Source of the DNA: Thalassotalea sp. PP2-459
GTDB taxonomy: Bacteria > Pseudomonadota > Gammaproteobacteria > Enterobacterales > Alteromonadaceae
Direction: 5' to 3'
Assembly: GCF_001913705.1 (NCBI RefSeq)
Contig: NZ_MKQD01000045.1
Span: 58,110 to 122,109, forward strand
Length of the DNA: 64,000 bases
This document shows positions 37,609 to 48,472 of this stretch, piece by piece (within the stretch, counting starts at the first letter, position 1; every line of letters begins with the position of its first letter). The notes under the pieces were generated by a model that was not told where the DNA came from, made no database searches, and saw nothing but the letters and a program-made list of their open reading frames with translations. Position numbers and translations under genes: made by a program.

Positions 37609-38310
37609 TTATAACTTCTTCACATCTTCTATAGATGTATGACGCACCACTTTACCTTTAACAAAATAAATGATGTATTCACAAATATTCTGGCATCGAT
37701 CCCCAATGCGCTCTAGTGCACGAGCAGACCAGATAACGGTCATGATTTGAGGAATTGAACGCGGTTCTTCCATCATGTAGGTCATCAACTGGCGCATTAG
37801 CGCCTCATATTCACGATCAATAGTATCATCGCTGCCATGCGTCTTAATTGCAGCTTCAACATCCATTCTGGTAAACGCATCTAAAGTTTTTTGCAGCACT
37901 TCCAATACCTTACGACCTAAATTATCGAGATTCATCAATAAACCACGATGTTCACTGCTTAAGCTTTGTAGTGTCACTTCCGCTATTTTTTCAGCCTCGT
38001 CACCGATACGTTCAAGATCAGCAATTGTTTTAACAATCGCCATAATTAATCGTAAATCACCAGCTGCTGGCTGCCTTTTTGCTATAATGCGTGTACATTC
38101 ATCGTCAATACTGACTTCAAGATTATTAATTTTATAATCACTTTGATGTACAACTTTCGCAAGATCTTCATCTGACTCGTGTACCGAGGTCAACGCATCG
38201 CTAAGCTGTTTTTCAACTAAGCCACCCATTTGCATCACGTGATTAATCACACGCTCTAAATCTTCATTAAACTGGCCCGATATATGACGACCAATATTTA
38301 AATTATCCAC
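37609..38310 (-). CDS. phoU: Phosphate signalling protein PhoU
   Basis: PhoU links the Pst transporter to PhoR and shuts off the Pho response when phosphate is plentiful. The 233 residues form two three-helix bundles. Metal-binding motifs are visible in the first half (GDLRLIMAIVKTIADLERIG, DEAEKIAE) and second half (WSARALERIGDRCQNICEYI). It is the last gene of pstC-pstA-pstB-phoU, 26 nt after pstB. Confidence 0.97.
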   Translation of the reverse strand: MDNLNIGRHISGQFNEDLERVINHVMQMGGLVEKQLSDALTSVHESDEDLAKVVHQSDYKINNLEVSIDDECTRIIAKRQPAAGDLRLIMAIVKTIADLERIGDEAEKIAEVTLQSLSSEHRGLLMNLDNLGRKVLEVLQKTLDAFTRMDVEAAIKTHGSDDTIDREYEALMRQLMTYMMEEPRSIPQIMTVIWSARALERIGDRCQNICEYIIYFVKGKVVRHTSIEDVKKL

Positions 38311-38336
38311 AAGTATTCTCCTATCAATCCGTCAAA

Positions 38337-39161
38337 TTATCCGTATCGTCCAGTAATATAATCTTCAGTTTTCTTTTTCACAGGCGTTGTAAATAGCGTA
38401 TTTGTATCGCTATATTCAATTAGGTCGCCCATATACATAAACGCGGTTTGGTCTGAAACACGTGCAGCTTGTTGCATATTGTGAGTCACTATTACCACGG
38501 TAAATTGCTGTTTTAAGTCGTTTATAAGTTCTTCAATCGTTAACGTTGAAATCGGATCAAGCGCTGATGTAGGTTCATCCAATAATAATACTTCAGGCTG
38601 AATTGCAATGGCTCTTGCAATGACCAAACGTTGTTGTTGACCACCAGAAAGGCCAAGAGCACTGTCATGTAGGCGATCTTTAACTTCGTTCCAAAGTGCA
38701 GCGGCTTTTAATGACGTTTCAACCGCCTCATCTAATACTCTTCGGTTGTTTTCACCTGTGATGCGCAGGCCATATACAACATTTTCATAAATACTTTTTG
38801 GAAATGGATTAGGTCGTTGAAATACCATGCCTACTTTACGACGCAATGCAGCAACATCTACATGTTTATCATAAATATTTTGGCCATGAAGATTTATTTC
38901 ACCTTCAATATGACAGCTATCGACCAAATCATTCATTCTATTAATGCAACGCAATAATGTAGATTTACCACAACCACTTGGTCCAATAAACGCAGTAACT
39001 TGCCCTTTTGGAATTGCCATGGTGATATTTTGCAAAGCCTGCTTCTCACCATAAAACAAATTTAAGTTATGAATATCGAGCGCTTTTTGCTCTGGAGACA
39101 AATTAGTTAAGTCTAACTTATTGTGACTATCTAAAATGTTCTGCGGGCTAACTGTAATCAT
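38337..39161 (-). CDS. pstB: Phosphate ABC transporter ATP-binding protein
   Basis: A 274-residue ATPase of the high-affinity phosphate importer. Walker A is GPSGCGKST, the signature is LSGGQQQRL, Walker B is [14 protein letters not shown], and the switch His is in [20 protein letters not shown]. PstB-specific blocks are [18 protein letters not shown] and [15 protein letters not shown]. It lies between pstA and phoU. Confidence 0.98.
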   Translation of the reverse strand: MITVSPQNILDSHNKLDLTNLSPEQKALDIHNLNLFYGEKQALQNITMAIPKGQVTAFIGPSGCGKSTLLRCINRMNDLVDSCHIEGEINLHGQNIYDKHVDVAALRRKVGMVFQRPNPFPKSIYENVVYGLRITGENNRRVLDEAVETSLKAAALWNEVKDRLHDSALGLSGGQQQRLVIARAIAIQPEVLLLDEPTSALDPISTLTIEELINDLKQQFTVVIVTHNMQQAARVSDQTAFMYMGDLIEYSDTNTLFTTPVKKKTEDYITGRYG

Positions 39162-39234
39162 AATATTCTCTTTAAATTCAATAATTTTGCAACTGGAAGC
39201 GTACTTCCTCTTAAAGCTATTTAGGAAGCTTTCC

Positions 39235-40869
39235 TTAATGCTCTAACATGCGATATTTTTCACGTAACCTATTACGAATTGAAACAGCGGTCATGTTCAA
39301 CGCAACAATAATGGTGACCAACAATAACGCAGTGGCATAAACCAACGGTCTTGCTGCTTCAACATTCGGGCTTTGAAAACCAACATCATAAATGTGGAAG
39401 CCTAAATGCATAAACTTACGATCTAAGTGTAAGAATGGGAAGTTCCCATCAAGCGGCAGATTAGGCGCCATTTTAACTACCCCAACTAACATTAAAGGCG
39501 CAACTTCACCTGCAGCACGTGCTATAGCTAAAATAATACCGGTCATAATGGCAGGGCTGGCAATCGGTAAAATAATCCGCCAAAGGGTTTCTGCTTTTGT
39601 CGCGCCAAGGGCCAAACTACCATGACGCATGGCAGATGGAATACGTGCTAAACCTTCTTCAGTTGAAACAATCACCACAGGTAATGTTAAGATTGCTAAG
39701 GTAAGTGCTGACCATAATACACCAGGGGTTCCAAACGTTGGGCTAGGCAATGTTTCCGGATAAAATAATTGATCAAGTGAGCCACCAACCATATAAACAA
39801 AGAAGCCTAAACCAAATACCCCATACACGATTGAAGGCACCCCTGCTAAGTTGATCACCGCTATTCGTAATAACTTAGTCAACGCATTCTTTCCGGCATA
39901 TTCATGCAAATAAATCGCTGCAACTACACCTAATGGCGAAACAATTACGGTCATTAACAATACCATGAGCACCGTACCAAAGATTGCGGGAAATACGCCA
40001 CCCTCAGTATTAGCTTCTCGTGGATCGTCAACGATAAAGCTACCAATTTTACTAAAAAACGTCGCTAGCTTTTCTAAGAAACTATACTGGTTATTCGCTT
40101 CAACCTTTAAAATGTGTTCAAAATTTATGGTAACAACTTGACCATCCATTGCACGTACTTTGATATGATCACGAGCAACCTTTGCACGTAACGCCATTAA
40201 CTCTTTCTCAAGCACGAGGTAATCATTTCGCAGAGAAGCAACTTTCGCTTTTATTTCTTGCTCTTTCTCTGGTGTTAATTTCTCTTGCAATCGGTATTTA
40301 CGTTCTTGTAAACGTAAACGTTCAATTTGATAATTGATGGCACCAATATCGCTTTTTTGTAAATGTTCAATTTCAGATTGAAACACTGTAACCCGCGCTA
40401 ACAATTCATCCATTTTGTCAAGTGATACTTCTTCACCGTCTAAATGTAGACTTTCGATAAAACCATAAAAATTACCGTTTGTTCTACGCTCAATTACCAC
40501 TAGGTCTTTCGGTGTCGACGTTTTTTTAATTTCAGGCACTAAAATCCAGCGAAAATCCAAACTTACTAATTCACGGTTACCGGTTTTCACTAGGTAGCGC
40601 TCAAGATATTCTTGATCACCTAACGCCAAATCCATGTGTGCTAATTGCTTAACTGGAATTTTTTCTCGATCATAAATTTCACCAATAACCGTATGTGCTT
40701 TCCCTTGCTGATTAACCATATCAAACTGATACAACGTTGATGGCCAGAAATATGACAGACCATGCGAAGCAATTAAGTACAACAACCCAACAACGGAAAT
40801 TAAACTAATACTAACACCACCCGCAGAAAGCCAAATCCAAGGAGAGCCTGATTTAAACCAATTATTCAT
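39235..40869 (-). CDS. pstA: Phosphate ABC transporter permease PstA with large N-terminal domain
   Basis: PstA is one of the two membrane subunits of the Pst importer. The permease part is in the C-terminal half (about 285-540) with the EAA-type loop [21 protein letters not shown]. coli PstA has 296 residues; this one has 544. After the first membrane helix an extra region of about 240 residues is inserted, with a charged coiled coil (about 155-240). Such long PstA proteins are known in Vibrio and related marine genera. It follows pstC by 14 nt. Confidence 0.93.
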   Translation of the reverse strand: MNNWFKSGSPWIWLSAGGVSISLISVVGLLYLIASHGLSYFWPSTLYQFDMVNQQGKAHTVIGEIYDREKIPVKQLAHMDLALGDQEYLERYLVKTGNRELVSLDFRWILVPEIKKTSTPKDLVVIERRTNGNFYGFIESLHLDGEEVSLDKMDELLARVTVFQSEIEHLQKSDIGAINYQIERLRLQERKYRLQEKLTPEKEQEIKAKVASLRNDYLVLEKELMALRAKVARDHIKVRAMDGQVVTINFEHILKVEANNQYSFLEKLATFFSKIGSFIVDDPREANTEGGVFPAIFGTVLMVLLMTVIVSPLGVVAAIYLHEYAGKNALTKLLRIAVINLAGVPSIVYGVFGLGFFVYMVGGSLDQLFYPETLPSPTFGTPGVLWSALTLAILTLPVVIVSTEEGLARIPSAMRHGSLALGATKAETLWRIILPIASPAIMTGIILAIARAAGEVAPLMLVGVVKMAPNLPLDGNFPFLHLDRKFMHLGFHIYDVGFQSPNVEAARPLVYATALLLVTIIVALNMTAVSIRNRLREKYRMLEH

Positions 40870-40883
40870 CTTGATACCCTACC

Positions 40884-43118
40884 TTACAACGAGCTATATT
40901 TTTCACGCAATCGCTGACGAACGAACTCAGCTAACGTGTTAAAAATAAATGTAAATATAAACAAAACGAAAGCAGCTAAGAACAGAATACGATAATGAGA
41001 GCTGCCAACTTCAGATTCTGGCATTTCAACGGCAATATTTGCCGATAATGTACGCATCCCCTGAAAAATACTCCAATCAACAATCGGCGTATTGCCGGTG
41101 GCCATTAATACAATCATTGTTTCCCCTACGGCTCGTCCTAAGCCCATCATAACCGCTGAAAAAATGCCTGGGCTTGCAGTAAGTAGCACCACTTTTATTA
41201 AAGTTTGCCAAGGAGTTGCACCTAATGCTAGGGAACCACTTGTTAAATGTTTTGGCACACTGAAAATAGCGTCTTCAGCCATCGAGAAGATGGTAGGAAT
41301 AACTGCAAAGCCCATTGCGATGCCAACAACCAATGCATTTCGTTGATCAAATGAGATGCCTAAATCATTGGTGATAAACTGTCTAACATCGCCACCAAAA
41401 AATACGTCTTCCATCCAAGGCGATAATGAAAAGGCAAAATAAGCCGCCAAACAAAGTACAGGTATAAGAATTAGGGGCGCTAGGGTATCCGGCAGCACAT
41501 TTTTAATTTTCCGTGGTAACTTAAACCAAGAAAATGCCGTAAGAAAAACCGTGATAGGCAGCAGTAATAACATTAAACCAATCGCTGGCAAGTTATTTTC
41601 TACAATTGGTGCTAACCAGAGCCCTGCCAAAAAACCCAAAATTACTGTTGGTAATGCCTCCATAATTTCAATGGTAGGTTTTACTTTTTTACGCATTTCC
41701 GACGTCATAAAATAAGCAGTATAAATTGCTGCGGCTAACGCTACAGGTACTGCAAATAACATCGCATACATTGCAGCTTTAATGGTACCAAACGAGATAG
41801 GTACTAATGAGAACTTTGCTTCGAAATCATCTGAACCAGAGGTTGACTGCCAAATATATTCTGGTTCGGGATATCCCTCGTACCATACTTGTTGCCATAA
41901 GGCATGCCAGGTTACTTCAGGATGTTCGTTTTCAACTGAAAAAAGTAAAAATGTATTATCTTTTAACAATAATAAACCATCAGCACGAGGTGAAATGATG
42001 AATTCATCTGGCATGGTTTTACTTAATTGCCCGCGCCATAAATCGTTATCACTCGTCGTGTAAAAAGCGCCCACGTCGCCTGATGAGGTGAGTGAATAAA
42101 AACTTTTTCGATATTGCTCTGTGATTATTTGACTAACTGGCTCGTCAACACTCGCTGAAAATGTACGAATTTGTTTAAATTCACGACCGTCTTCACCAGC
42201 AACTTCAAACCATTGACTAACAGTACCTGCGCTATCACCCAGTAATACCGAGCTACCGCCAGATAGCAACGCCATTGAAGATAAATGTAATGGTTTACTT
42301 CTTGATTGTGCAAGTTGCGGAATAATGGTGGCTTTTAATGGTACGTCATCATCATAAGTAAGATCAAACACTAACACTTGGTCGCCACTACGCACAAACG
42401 CCATTGCTAAATCAGGCGTCACGAGTACTTGATCTACTTTTCGAGTATCAAGAGTAACGGTTTGATATTCAATCTCATGTGCTGGATCGTAGTTAAAATC
42501 ATCTTCGGCAATGAGTGACGTTTTTATCAGACGGTTATCTTCTGTAAAACCAACAAAAACAGCACGTTCGTCATTCATCGCAAACGACAAATGAGTAAAC
42601 GACGCTTGTTGTTCATCAACAGCAATAAAGTCTTCACCCAGCGGATAAGTTAGATTTGGAATAATGTCACGAGAGCCGTCACCAAACGTTGCTTGAAAGC
42701 CAGGTGAAACCAATTGCACGTTACCTTGTACATCAAGTATTAATTTATTTTCAGCGCCTACATCAATAACGTTCTTTATCGGATGTTCTGATACAGACAA
42801 TGAATATACAGGTGAACGTGTTTTTTTCTCATTATCAGTTAACGCATAGTATTCAACCTGCCCTTGCTGATTAATGGTATAAGCAAGTTCTTGCAATTCA
42901 TCAATACCAATGGCTAACGCTTTATCGCCTGATGCTATCGTAAACGTCTGAATTTGTTCTATTTTCGCTGATTCAAAAACAGGTTTAATTACGTATAATA
43001 AATACAGAAAAATGAGCACTAGGGTAAAAAGCACACTGATACCACCTAGGGTGATCAACCATCGCGCTAACGAGTTTTTCAGTTGTCGAGTGCCAACTGA
43101 TTTCAATGCTATTGTCAC
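40884..43118 (-). CDS. pstC: Phosphate ABC transporter permease PstC with large periplasmic domain
   Basis: PstC is the other membrane subunit. The permease part is in the last 300 residues, with the EAA-type loop [20 protein letters not shown] and GLGRAVGETMIVLMATGN. E. coli PstC has 319 residues; here 744, because about 400 residues with a beta-rich, repeat-like look (many DxxxAMAFVRSGDQVLVFD-type strands) sit between the first and second membrane helices. A Pho box lies 57-75 nt before the ATG. Confidence 0.93.
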   Translation of the reverse strand: MTIALKSVGTRQLKNSLARWLITLGGISVLFTLVLIFLYLLYVIKPVFESAKIEQIQTFTIASGDKALAIGIDELQELAYTINQQGQVEYYALTDNEKKTRSPVYSLSVSEHPIKNVIDVGAENKLILDVQGNVQLVSPGFQATFGDGSRDIIPNLTYPLGEDFIAVDEQQASFTHLSFAMNDERAVFVGFTEDNRLIKTSLIAEDDFNYDPAHEIEYQTVTLDTRKVDQVLVTPDLAMAFVRSGDQVLVFDLTYDDDVPLKATIIPQLAQSRSKPLHLSSMALLSGGSSVLLGDSAGTVSQWFEVAGEDGREFKQIRTFSASVDEPVSQIITEQYRKSFYSLTSSGDVGAFYTTSDNDLWRGQLSKTMPDEFIISPRADGLLLLKDNTFLLFSVENEHPEVTWHALWQQVWYEGYPEPEYIWQSTSGSDDFEAKFSLVPISFGTIKAAMYAMLFAVPVALAAAIYTAYFMTSEMRKKVKPTIEIMEALPTVILGFLAGLWLAPIVENNLPAIGLMLLLLPITVFLTAFSWFKLPRKIKNVLPDTLAPLILIPVLCLAAYFAFSLSPWMEDVFFGGDVRQFITNDLGISFDQRNALVVGIAMGFAVIPTIFSMAEDAIFSVPKHLTSGSLALGATPWQTLIKVVLLTASPGIFSAVMMGLGRAVGETMIVLMATGNTPIVDWSIFQGMRTLSANIAVEMPESEVGSSHYRILFLAAFVLFIFTFIFNTLAEFVRQRLREKYSSL

Positions 43119-43159
43119 TAAAGGTACCTTTTGGTCAATAGAAAATCTTAATTGCAGCG

Positions 43160-43193
43160 ATTATAAGACACTTTTGTGACAAATTTGTGACAA
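43160..43193 (-). promoter_or_regulatory. Pho box and -10 element of pstC
   Basis: On the minus strand TTGTCAC-AAAT-TTGTCAC (43193 to 43176) makes a 7-4-7 direct repeat like the PhoB site CTGTCAT-N4-CTGTCAT. Exactly 10 nt later comes TATAAT (43165 to 43160). A further weaker repeat GTGTCTT overlaps the gap. Confidence 0.85.
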
Positions 43194-43310
43194 GCAACAA
43201 TATCGTTTAATGATTGGATAAATTTATGACAAAAACATCATGGCTATTGTTAAAATAATTTGCTTTGATATGTTACTAACAACAAGTATTTTATGATTTT
43301 AGGGGAAGTG

Positions 43311-43751
43311 ATGAGTAGCATTGAAAAATTAATGTCAAAAAATATTATCAGCTTAGACATCGACGATGACTTAGCAAAAGCGAAGATCGCTTTTGATCAA
43401 CACCCTATTCATCATATCTTAATCTTAAACGGTAAAGAGCTTGTTGGTGTATTCACCGATCGAGATTTATACAAACAATTAAGCCCACACATAAATACGC
43501 GAAAAGAAACACCACGCGATACTTCTTTATTACATCAAAAAGTGCATCTTTTTATGAGTAGAGAGTTGGTGACAGCGACAACAAACACGACACTTAACGA
43601 AGCCGTGTTACTTTTTTATGACAACAGAATTTCATGTTTACCTATTGTGGATGAGCATTTCCGACCTGTGGGCATCTTGTCATGGCGAGATATTGTAAAA
43701 ATTATCGCTTTGCAATACCGCAATAAATTACAACAAGCACATCAATCATAA
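43311..43751 (+). CDS. CBS-domain protein
   Basis: A protein of 146 residues from ATG 43311, with AGGGGAAG in front; an earlier in-frame ATG at 43293 is less well placed. Two CBS domains fill it: MSSIEKLMSKNIISLDID to GVFTDRDLYKQL, and FMSRELVTATTNTTLNEAVL to PVGILSWRDIVK. CBS pairs bind adenine nucleotides and act as sensors. It is divergent from pstC and next to selO; its role is not known. Confidence 0.88.
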   Translation: MSSIEKLMSKNIISLDIDDDLAKAKIAFDQHPIHHILILNGKELVGVFTDRDLYKQLSPHINTRKETPRDTSLLHQKVHLFMSRELVTATTNTTLNEAVLLFYDNRISCLPIVDEHFRPVGILSWRDIVKIIALQYRNKLQQAHQS

Positions 43752-43760
43752 TTTTGATAC

Positions 43761-45323
43761 TTAAGAACTACATGACAACATAGAACAGCCTGCTTTATGC
43801 TTTGCCCAATCTGGGCGCTTTCCTGCAAAGTGAGCAGCTTCAGGTTGTTCTTGGTAAGGCCGTTTTAATACCTCATACAACTGATGAAGTGCGGTATAAT
43901 CACCTTTTTCAGCTTGTTCAATCACTTGTTGTGCTAAATAGTTACGCAAAACATACTTCGGGTTAACTTGATTCATTCTAGACGCTTTCTCTTCACTAGA
44001 TATCGTGTTGTGAGTGAGGCGTTGAACGTAAACTGTCAGCCACTGCTGCCACTGTTCTTGTTGTGTTTTCGATAACAAATCATAAAAGCAATCATCCAAA
44101 TGTTCTAACCAAAGAGCAGGTTTATCTGGCAATATTGCCAATAAGCGATAGAAAATCGTCATATCTGCATTTGTATCAGTCATTAGTTTTTCTAACGCAA
44201 TAAATAATGCGGGATCAGCGTCGTTATCCAGTTGTTCAAAACCTAGTTTATCCGCCATCATTTGCCGCCAACGCTGTTCATATTGCTTGGCAAACTTCGA
44301 CAATACTGTATTAAGTGGCTCTGCATCGTCAATCAAAGGGTAAATTGCATTCGCTAGTTGAAACAAGTTCCATTGCGCTATTTCAGGTTGAGCACCAAAG
44401 CAATAACGCTTACCTTGTGCGTCTGTTGTGTTTGGAGTCCAGTTTAAATCAAAGTTATCAATCCAACCGTAAGGACCATAATCTATAGTTTCACTTAGCA
44501 TTGACATATTATCAGTATTCATCACGCCATGAACAAAGCCAACACGCATCCAGTGCACCATTAGCTGACAAGTTTCATCAGCCACTTGCTCAAACCAAGC
44601 TAAATAGCTGGTTTTATTAGGTTCACCAAGATGAGGAAAATGTGTCGTAATTGTATAATCAAGCAGTTGTTTTAATAACGAAATATCACCACGCGAAGCT
44701 GGTAATTGAAAGCTGCCAAAGCGAAGAAAACTTGATGATACGCGGCAGACAATTGCACCAAGCTCTTCTTTCGGGTGACCATCATAGAACATATCACGAG
44801 TTACTAAGTCACCTGTTAGGCATAAACTCAACGCTCTTGTTGTGGGAACACCTAAATGATACATCGCTTCAGAGCACAAATATTCTCTTATTGACGATCG
44901 TAATACAGCCAAGCCATCGGCTCGACGAGAGTATGGCGTGCTACCGGCCCCTTTTAACTGAAGCGTTTTAAGACCAATGTCGGGTACGTCAAGTTGGCCT
45001 AAATTAATCGCTCTTCCGTCACCTAACTGCCCAGCCCAATGCCCAAACTGATGGCCGCCATAATTCATCGCATAAGGTGTTGTGCCTGCCAATAAAGAAT
45101 TACCGGTTAATACCTCCGCAAGTTTTATTTCATCACTAACATTAAGCGTTAATTCGTCAGCTAATACCGAATTTAACGCAATTAATTTAGGGTTAGTGGT
45201 AGGTGTAGGTTCAACAAAAGAATATGCTGCTTGCGATACAGTTCGGCAGAAATTTTTCGTTTCAAGATCTGCTGGTAATTGCTGAACAAAACTATCATTA
45301 AAATCACACTGAAATAAACGCAC
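43761..45323 (-). CDS. selO: Protein adenylyltransferase SelO (YdiU)
   Basis: SelO is a pseudokinase-fold enzyme that transfers AMP from ATP to Ser/Thr/Tyr of target proteins, linked to oxidative stress. The 520 residues show family blocks NYGGHQFGHWAGQLGDGRAI, LQLKGAGSTPYSRRADG and VHGVMNTDNMSML. The C-terminus ends SCSS; animal SelO proteins have selenocysteine in this tail, replaced by Cys in bacteria. It ends 9 nt from the convergent CBS gene. Confidence 0.95.
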   Translation of the reverse strand: MRLFQCDFNDSFVQQLPADLETKNFCRTVSQAAYSFVEPTPTTNPKLIALNSVLADELTLNVSDEIKLAEVLTGNSLLAGTTPYAMNYGGHQFGHWAGQLGDGRAINLGQLDVPDIGLKTLQLKGAGSTPYSRRADGLAVLRSSIREYLCSEAMYHLGVPTTRALSLCLTGDLVTRDMFYDGHPKEELGAIVCRVSSSFLRFGSFQLPASRGDISLLKQLLDYTITTHFPHLGEPNKTSYLAWFEQVADETCQLMVHWMRVGFVHGVMNTDNMSMLSETIDYGPYGWIDNFDLNWTPNTTDAQGKRYCFGAQPEIAQWNLFQLANAIYPLIDDAEPLNTVLSKFAKQYEQRWRQMMADKLGFEQLDNDADPALFIALEKLMTDTNADMTIFYRLLAILPDKPALWLEHLDDCFYDLLSKTQQEQWQQWLTVYVQRLTHNTISSEEKASRMNQVNPKYVLRNYLAQQVIEQAEKGDYTALHQLYEVLKRPYQEQPEAAHFAGKRPDWAKHKAGCSMLSCSS

Positions 45324-45406
45324 AGATCACTACCATTGGTTACATAATTCGTTAATTAAGGCTAAGTGTACGCGATCAATCCATTTAGCTAAAGCACATC
45401 ACAAAA

Positions 45407-46498
45407 TTACTCGGGCTCTTGTGAAACAACTTGATTTCGCCCCCACTGTTTCGCCAAATACATACGTTTATCTGCAATTTTCAATGCATGATCTAGTGCT
45501 TCAAATCGATGGCACTCTGCTACGCCAAAGCTTGCTGTCACCGTAAATTCTTGCCCCCCCATATGTATTGAATTTCCGGCGATAAGTTCTCTTAATTTCT
45601 CCGCTAATGTAGCGCCTTGATCTTTTGTGGTATTCACAAAAAAAAGCAAAAATTCTTCGCCACCAGTACGAACAATCACATCATCTTTTCTAATATTTTC
45701 AGTGCATAAAGCAGCAAAGCTTTTTAACACGTCATCGCCAACCTGATGACCATACGTATCATTAATTGCTTTAAAATGATCGATGTCTATATTCACTAAA
45801 GACAAAGGGAAATACTCACTATTTTTCATAAAACGATCGGTCAACACAGAGGACAAAAATCGTCTATTAGGCAACTTTGTCAAACTGTCGGTATAGGCTT
45901 GTCTTAATTTAGCATGACTAATTTTAGCTAGCTTACTATGGCTTTGGTGACGAAAATAATCCGCAATAAAGCTGATAAAATTCATCAAAGCAAAAGAAGT
46001 AAAAAAACGAGAAGTTTCAGCAGGTTCGTAAGACGCAGGTATTGAAACTGACGGGTGCAATAATATAAGTAAAGCGATATAAAATAAAAAATTTATTACG
46101 CCCCCTATTTTCACCCCAAGTAAGACAAAAAAGATAAGCGGCATAGGATAAAGCCAATACAGCGCGGTATTTTTGTAGCCTCCTGTGTACACCACACCTA
46201 ATAACATAATTAGCACACAAGCAACGGCTAAATAGTAATGAATATCATCCTTTTTCAGCAAAATAGCCAACACTGCATTTACTGAGATAAGCACAGCACC
46301 AAACAACAGAATGACAGATAAAGTAACATCGTAAGATTGATAACTTTTTGCAGAAAAATACAAAATAACTGCGGCACCAAAGAAACTAATAAAGTAAAAA
46401 ATCGATTTTTTACGATAACGATCTATATCATCTATTGTTGCTCGCTCTGAGAACTTCTCCCACCAATCCATACGGTCGCCATCACTGTTATTTAGCAT
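45407..46498 (-). CDS. Membrane diguanylate cyclase
   Basis: A 363-residue protein with about six membrane helices at 28-195 and a C-terminal GGDEF domain (DSLTKLPNRRFLS, IDIDHFKAINDTYGHQVGDD, RTGGEEFLLFFV). The I-site RKDD lies five residues before GGEEF, so product inhibition is likely. The membrane part is not a MASE type I can name. AAAGG before the first ATG supports the chosen start; ATG 46471 is a possible alternative. It is transcribed alone, divergent from ettA. Confidence 0.9.
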   Translation of the reverse strand: MLNNSDGDRMDWWEKFSERATIDDIDRYRKKSIFYFISFFGAAVILYFSAKSYQSYDVTLSVILLFGAVLISVNAVLAILLKKDDIHYYLAVACVLIMLLGVVYTGGYKNTALYWLYPMPLIFFVLLGVKIGGVINFLFYIALLILLHPSVSIPASYEPAETSRFFTSFALMNFISFIADYFRHQSHSKLAKISHAKLRQAYTDSLTKLPNRRFLSSVLTDRFMKNSEYFPLSLVNIDIDHFKAINDTYGHQVGDDVLKSFAALCTENIRKDDVIVRTGGEEFLLFFVNTTKDQGATLAEKLRELIAGNSIHMGGQEFTVTASFGVAECHRFEALDHALKIADKRMYLAKQWGRNQVVSQEPE

Positions 46499-46682
46499 TT
46501 AGCCTTTAATAAGCAATAGCATAAATTAAAATCTTTGCGAGCTGCAACCTAAATAACAACCAAAAGTAACAAAGGTGTAATGAAAAAATTATTCAAGAAT
46601 ATATTTATAACAACCATTGATTGTTGATGATATTCACCTAAAATATCGACATCATTCTGTTTTCAAAACTAAAGGTTTTTTA

Positions 46683-48365
46683 ATGGCACAACCATTACCC
46701 GACAAATTTATTATGTCGATGCACCGCGTAAGCAAAGTGGTGCCACCTAAACGTACAATTTTAAAAGATATTTCGCTTTCTTTCTTTCCTGGAGCAAAAA
46801 TTGGCGTACTTGGCTTAAATGGCGCTGGTAAATCTACTTTACTACGCATTATGGCTGGTGTTGATACTGAGTTTGAAGGTGAAGCAACGGCTTTAGCAGG
46901 TACTAACATTGGTTATTTGCCGCAAGAACCCGCGTTAGACGAAGCAAAAACTGTGCGAGAGATTGTTGAGGAATCTGTTGCTGAAGTAAAAAACGCGATT
47001 GCCCGTCTTGACCAAGTATATGCTGAATACGCCGAACCAGATGCCGATTTTGACGCATTAGCCAAAGAACAAGGTGAATTAGAAAACATCATTAATGCAC
47101 AAGATGGTCATAACATTGATAACGTTTTAGAACGTGCAGCAGATGCGCTTCGTTTACCCGATTGGGATCAAAAAATCAAGGTTCTTTCTGGTGGTGAGCG
47201 TCGTCGCGTTGCACTTTGTCGTTTATTACTTTCTAAGCCAGATATGTTATTACTTGATGAGCCCACTAACCATTTAGATGCTGAATCGGTCGCATGGTTG
47301 GAGCGCTTCTTACATGATTATGCCGGCACTGTGGTTGCCATTACCCATGACCGTTATTTCTTAGATAATGTGGCCGGTTGGATCTTAGAACTTGATCGTG
47401 GTCATGGTATTCCATGGGAAGGCAATTATTCTTCATGGCTTGAACAAAAAGACGCACGTTTAGAGCAAGAAAAACGTACAGAAAATGCCTTACAAAAAAC
47501 CATTAAACATGAGCTTGAGTGGGTGCGTTCAAACCCTAAAGGCCGTCAAGCAAAAAGTAAAGCCCGGATGGCACGTTTTGAAGAGCTAAATAATCAAGAA
47601 CATCAAAAACGCAATGAAACTAACGAACTATATATTCCACCAGGGCCTCGATTAGGTGATAAAGTATTAGACGTTAATAACTTAACTAAATCGTTTGGTG
47701 ACCGCGTACTTATTGATAATTTAAGCTTTAGTATTCCAAAAGGAGCTATTGTTGGTATTATCGGAGCTAACGGTGCTGGTAAGTCAACGCTTTTCAAAAT
47801 GTTATCAGAAACTGAGCTGCCAGATTCCGGTACGGTTGAATTAGGTGATACAGTAAAACTAGCCAGCGTTGATCAATTTCGTGATGACATGAACCCTAAA
47901 GCTACCGTGTACGAAGAAATATCAGAAGGTCATGATATTCTTACTGTTGGCAATTATGAAATCCCTAGCCGTGCTTATTGTTCACGCTTTAATTTTAAAG
48001 GTAACGATCAGCAAAAATTTGTTGGTGATTTATCAGGTGGTGAACGAAACCGCGTACACTTAGCTAAACTAGTGAAAACTGGTGGTAATTTATTATTACT
48101 TGATGAGCCTACCAACGACCTTGATGTTGAAACATTACGAGCACTTGAAGAAGCATTGCTTGAGTTTCCAGGTTGTGCAATGGTTATTTCTCATGACCGC
48201 TGGTTCCTTGATCGTATCGCAACGCATATTATCGACTACCGTGATGAAGGTCAGGTGAACTTTTTTGAAGGTAACTATACAGATTACGAAGAATGGTTGA
48301 AGAAAACCTTAGGAAAAGAAGCTGCTGAGCCACATCGTATTAAGTACAAACGAATCAGTAAGTAA
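46683..48365 (+). CDS. ettA: Energy-dependent translational throttle protein EttA (ABC-F)
   Basis: EttA binds the ribosomal E site and gates early elongation by ADP/ATP ratio. The 560 residues from ATG 46683 (MAQPLPDKFIMSMHRVSKVV) align with the family start; an ATG at 46617 would add 22 residues not seen in EttA. Two ABC domains show Walker A GLNGAGKST and GANGAGKST, signatures LSGGERRRV and LSGGERNRV, and Walker B LLLDEPTNHLD and LLLDEPTNDLD. The arm and linker region lies between. Confidence 0.97.
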   Translation: MAQPLPDKFIMSMHRVSKVVPPKRTILKDISLSFFPGAKIGVLGLNGAGKSTLLRIMAGVDTEFEGEATALAGTNIGYLPQEPALDEAKTVREIVEESVAEVKNAIARLDQVYAEYAEPDADFDALAKEQGELENIINAQDGHNIDNVLERAADALRLPDWDQKIKVLSGGERRRVALCRLLLSKPDMLLLDEPTNHLDAESVAWLERFLHDYAGTVVAITHDRYFLDNVAGWILELDRGHGIPWEGNYSSWLEQKDARLEQEKRTENALQKTIKHELEWVRSNPKGRQAKSKARMARFEELNNQEHQKRNETNELYIPPGPRLGDKVLDVNNLTKSFGDRVLIDNLSFSIPKGAIVGIIGANGAGKSTLFKMLSETELPDSGTVELGDTVKLASVDQFRDDMNPKATVYEEISEGHDILTVGNYEIPSRAYCSRFNFKGNDQQKFVGDLSGGERNRVHLAKLVKTGGNLLLLDEPTNDLDVETLRALEEALLEFPGCAMVISHDRWFLDRIATHIIDYRDEGQVNFFEGNYTDYEEWLKKTLGKEAAEPHRIKYKRISK

Positions 48366-48386
48366 CTGGTGACTAGTCTTTAACTT

Positions 48387-48423
48387 AAAAAGCATCTTAA
48401 TGAATATTTAAGGTGCTTTTTTT
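48387..48423 (+). terminator. Rho-independent terminator of ettA
   Basis: AAAAGCATCTTAA and TTAAGGTGCTTTT pair with one wobble around a short AT loop, followed by a T run, 22 nt past the ettA stop. Confidence 0.85.
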
Positions 48424-48472
48424 ATAAATGACGCTATGCTAAATGTATCAGTTCATTCATTTTACTTGCTCA

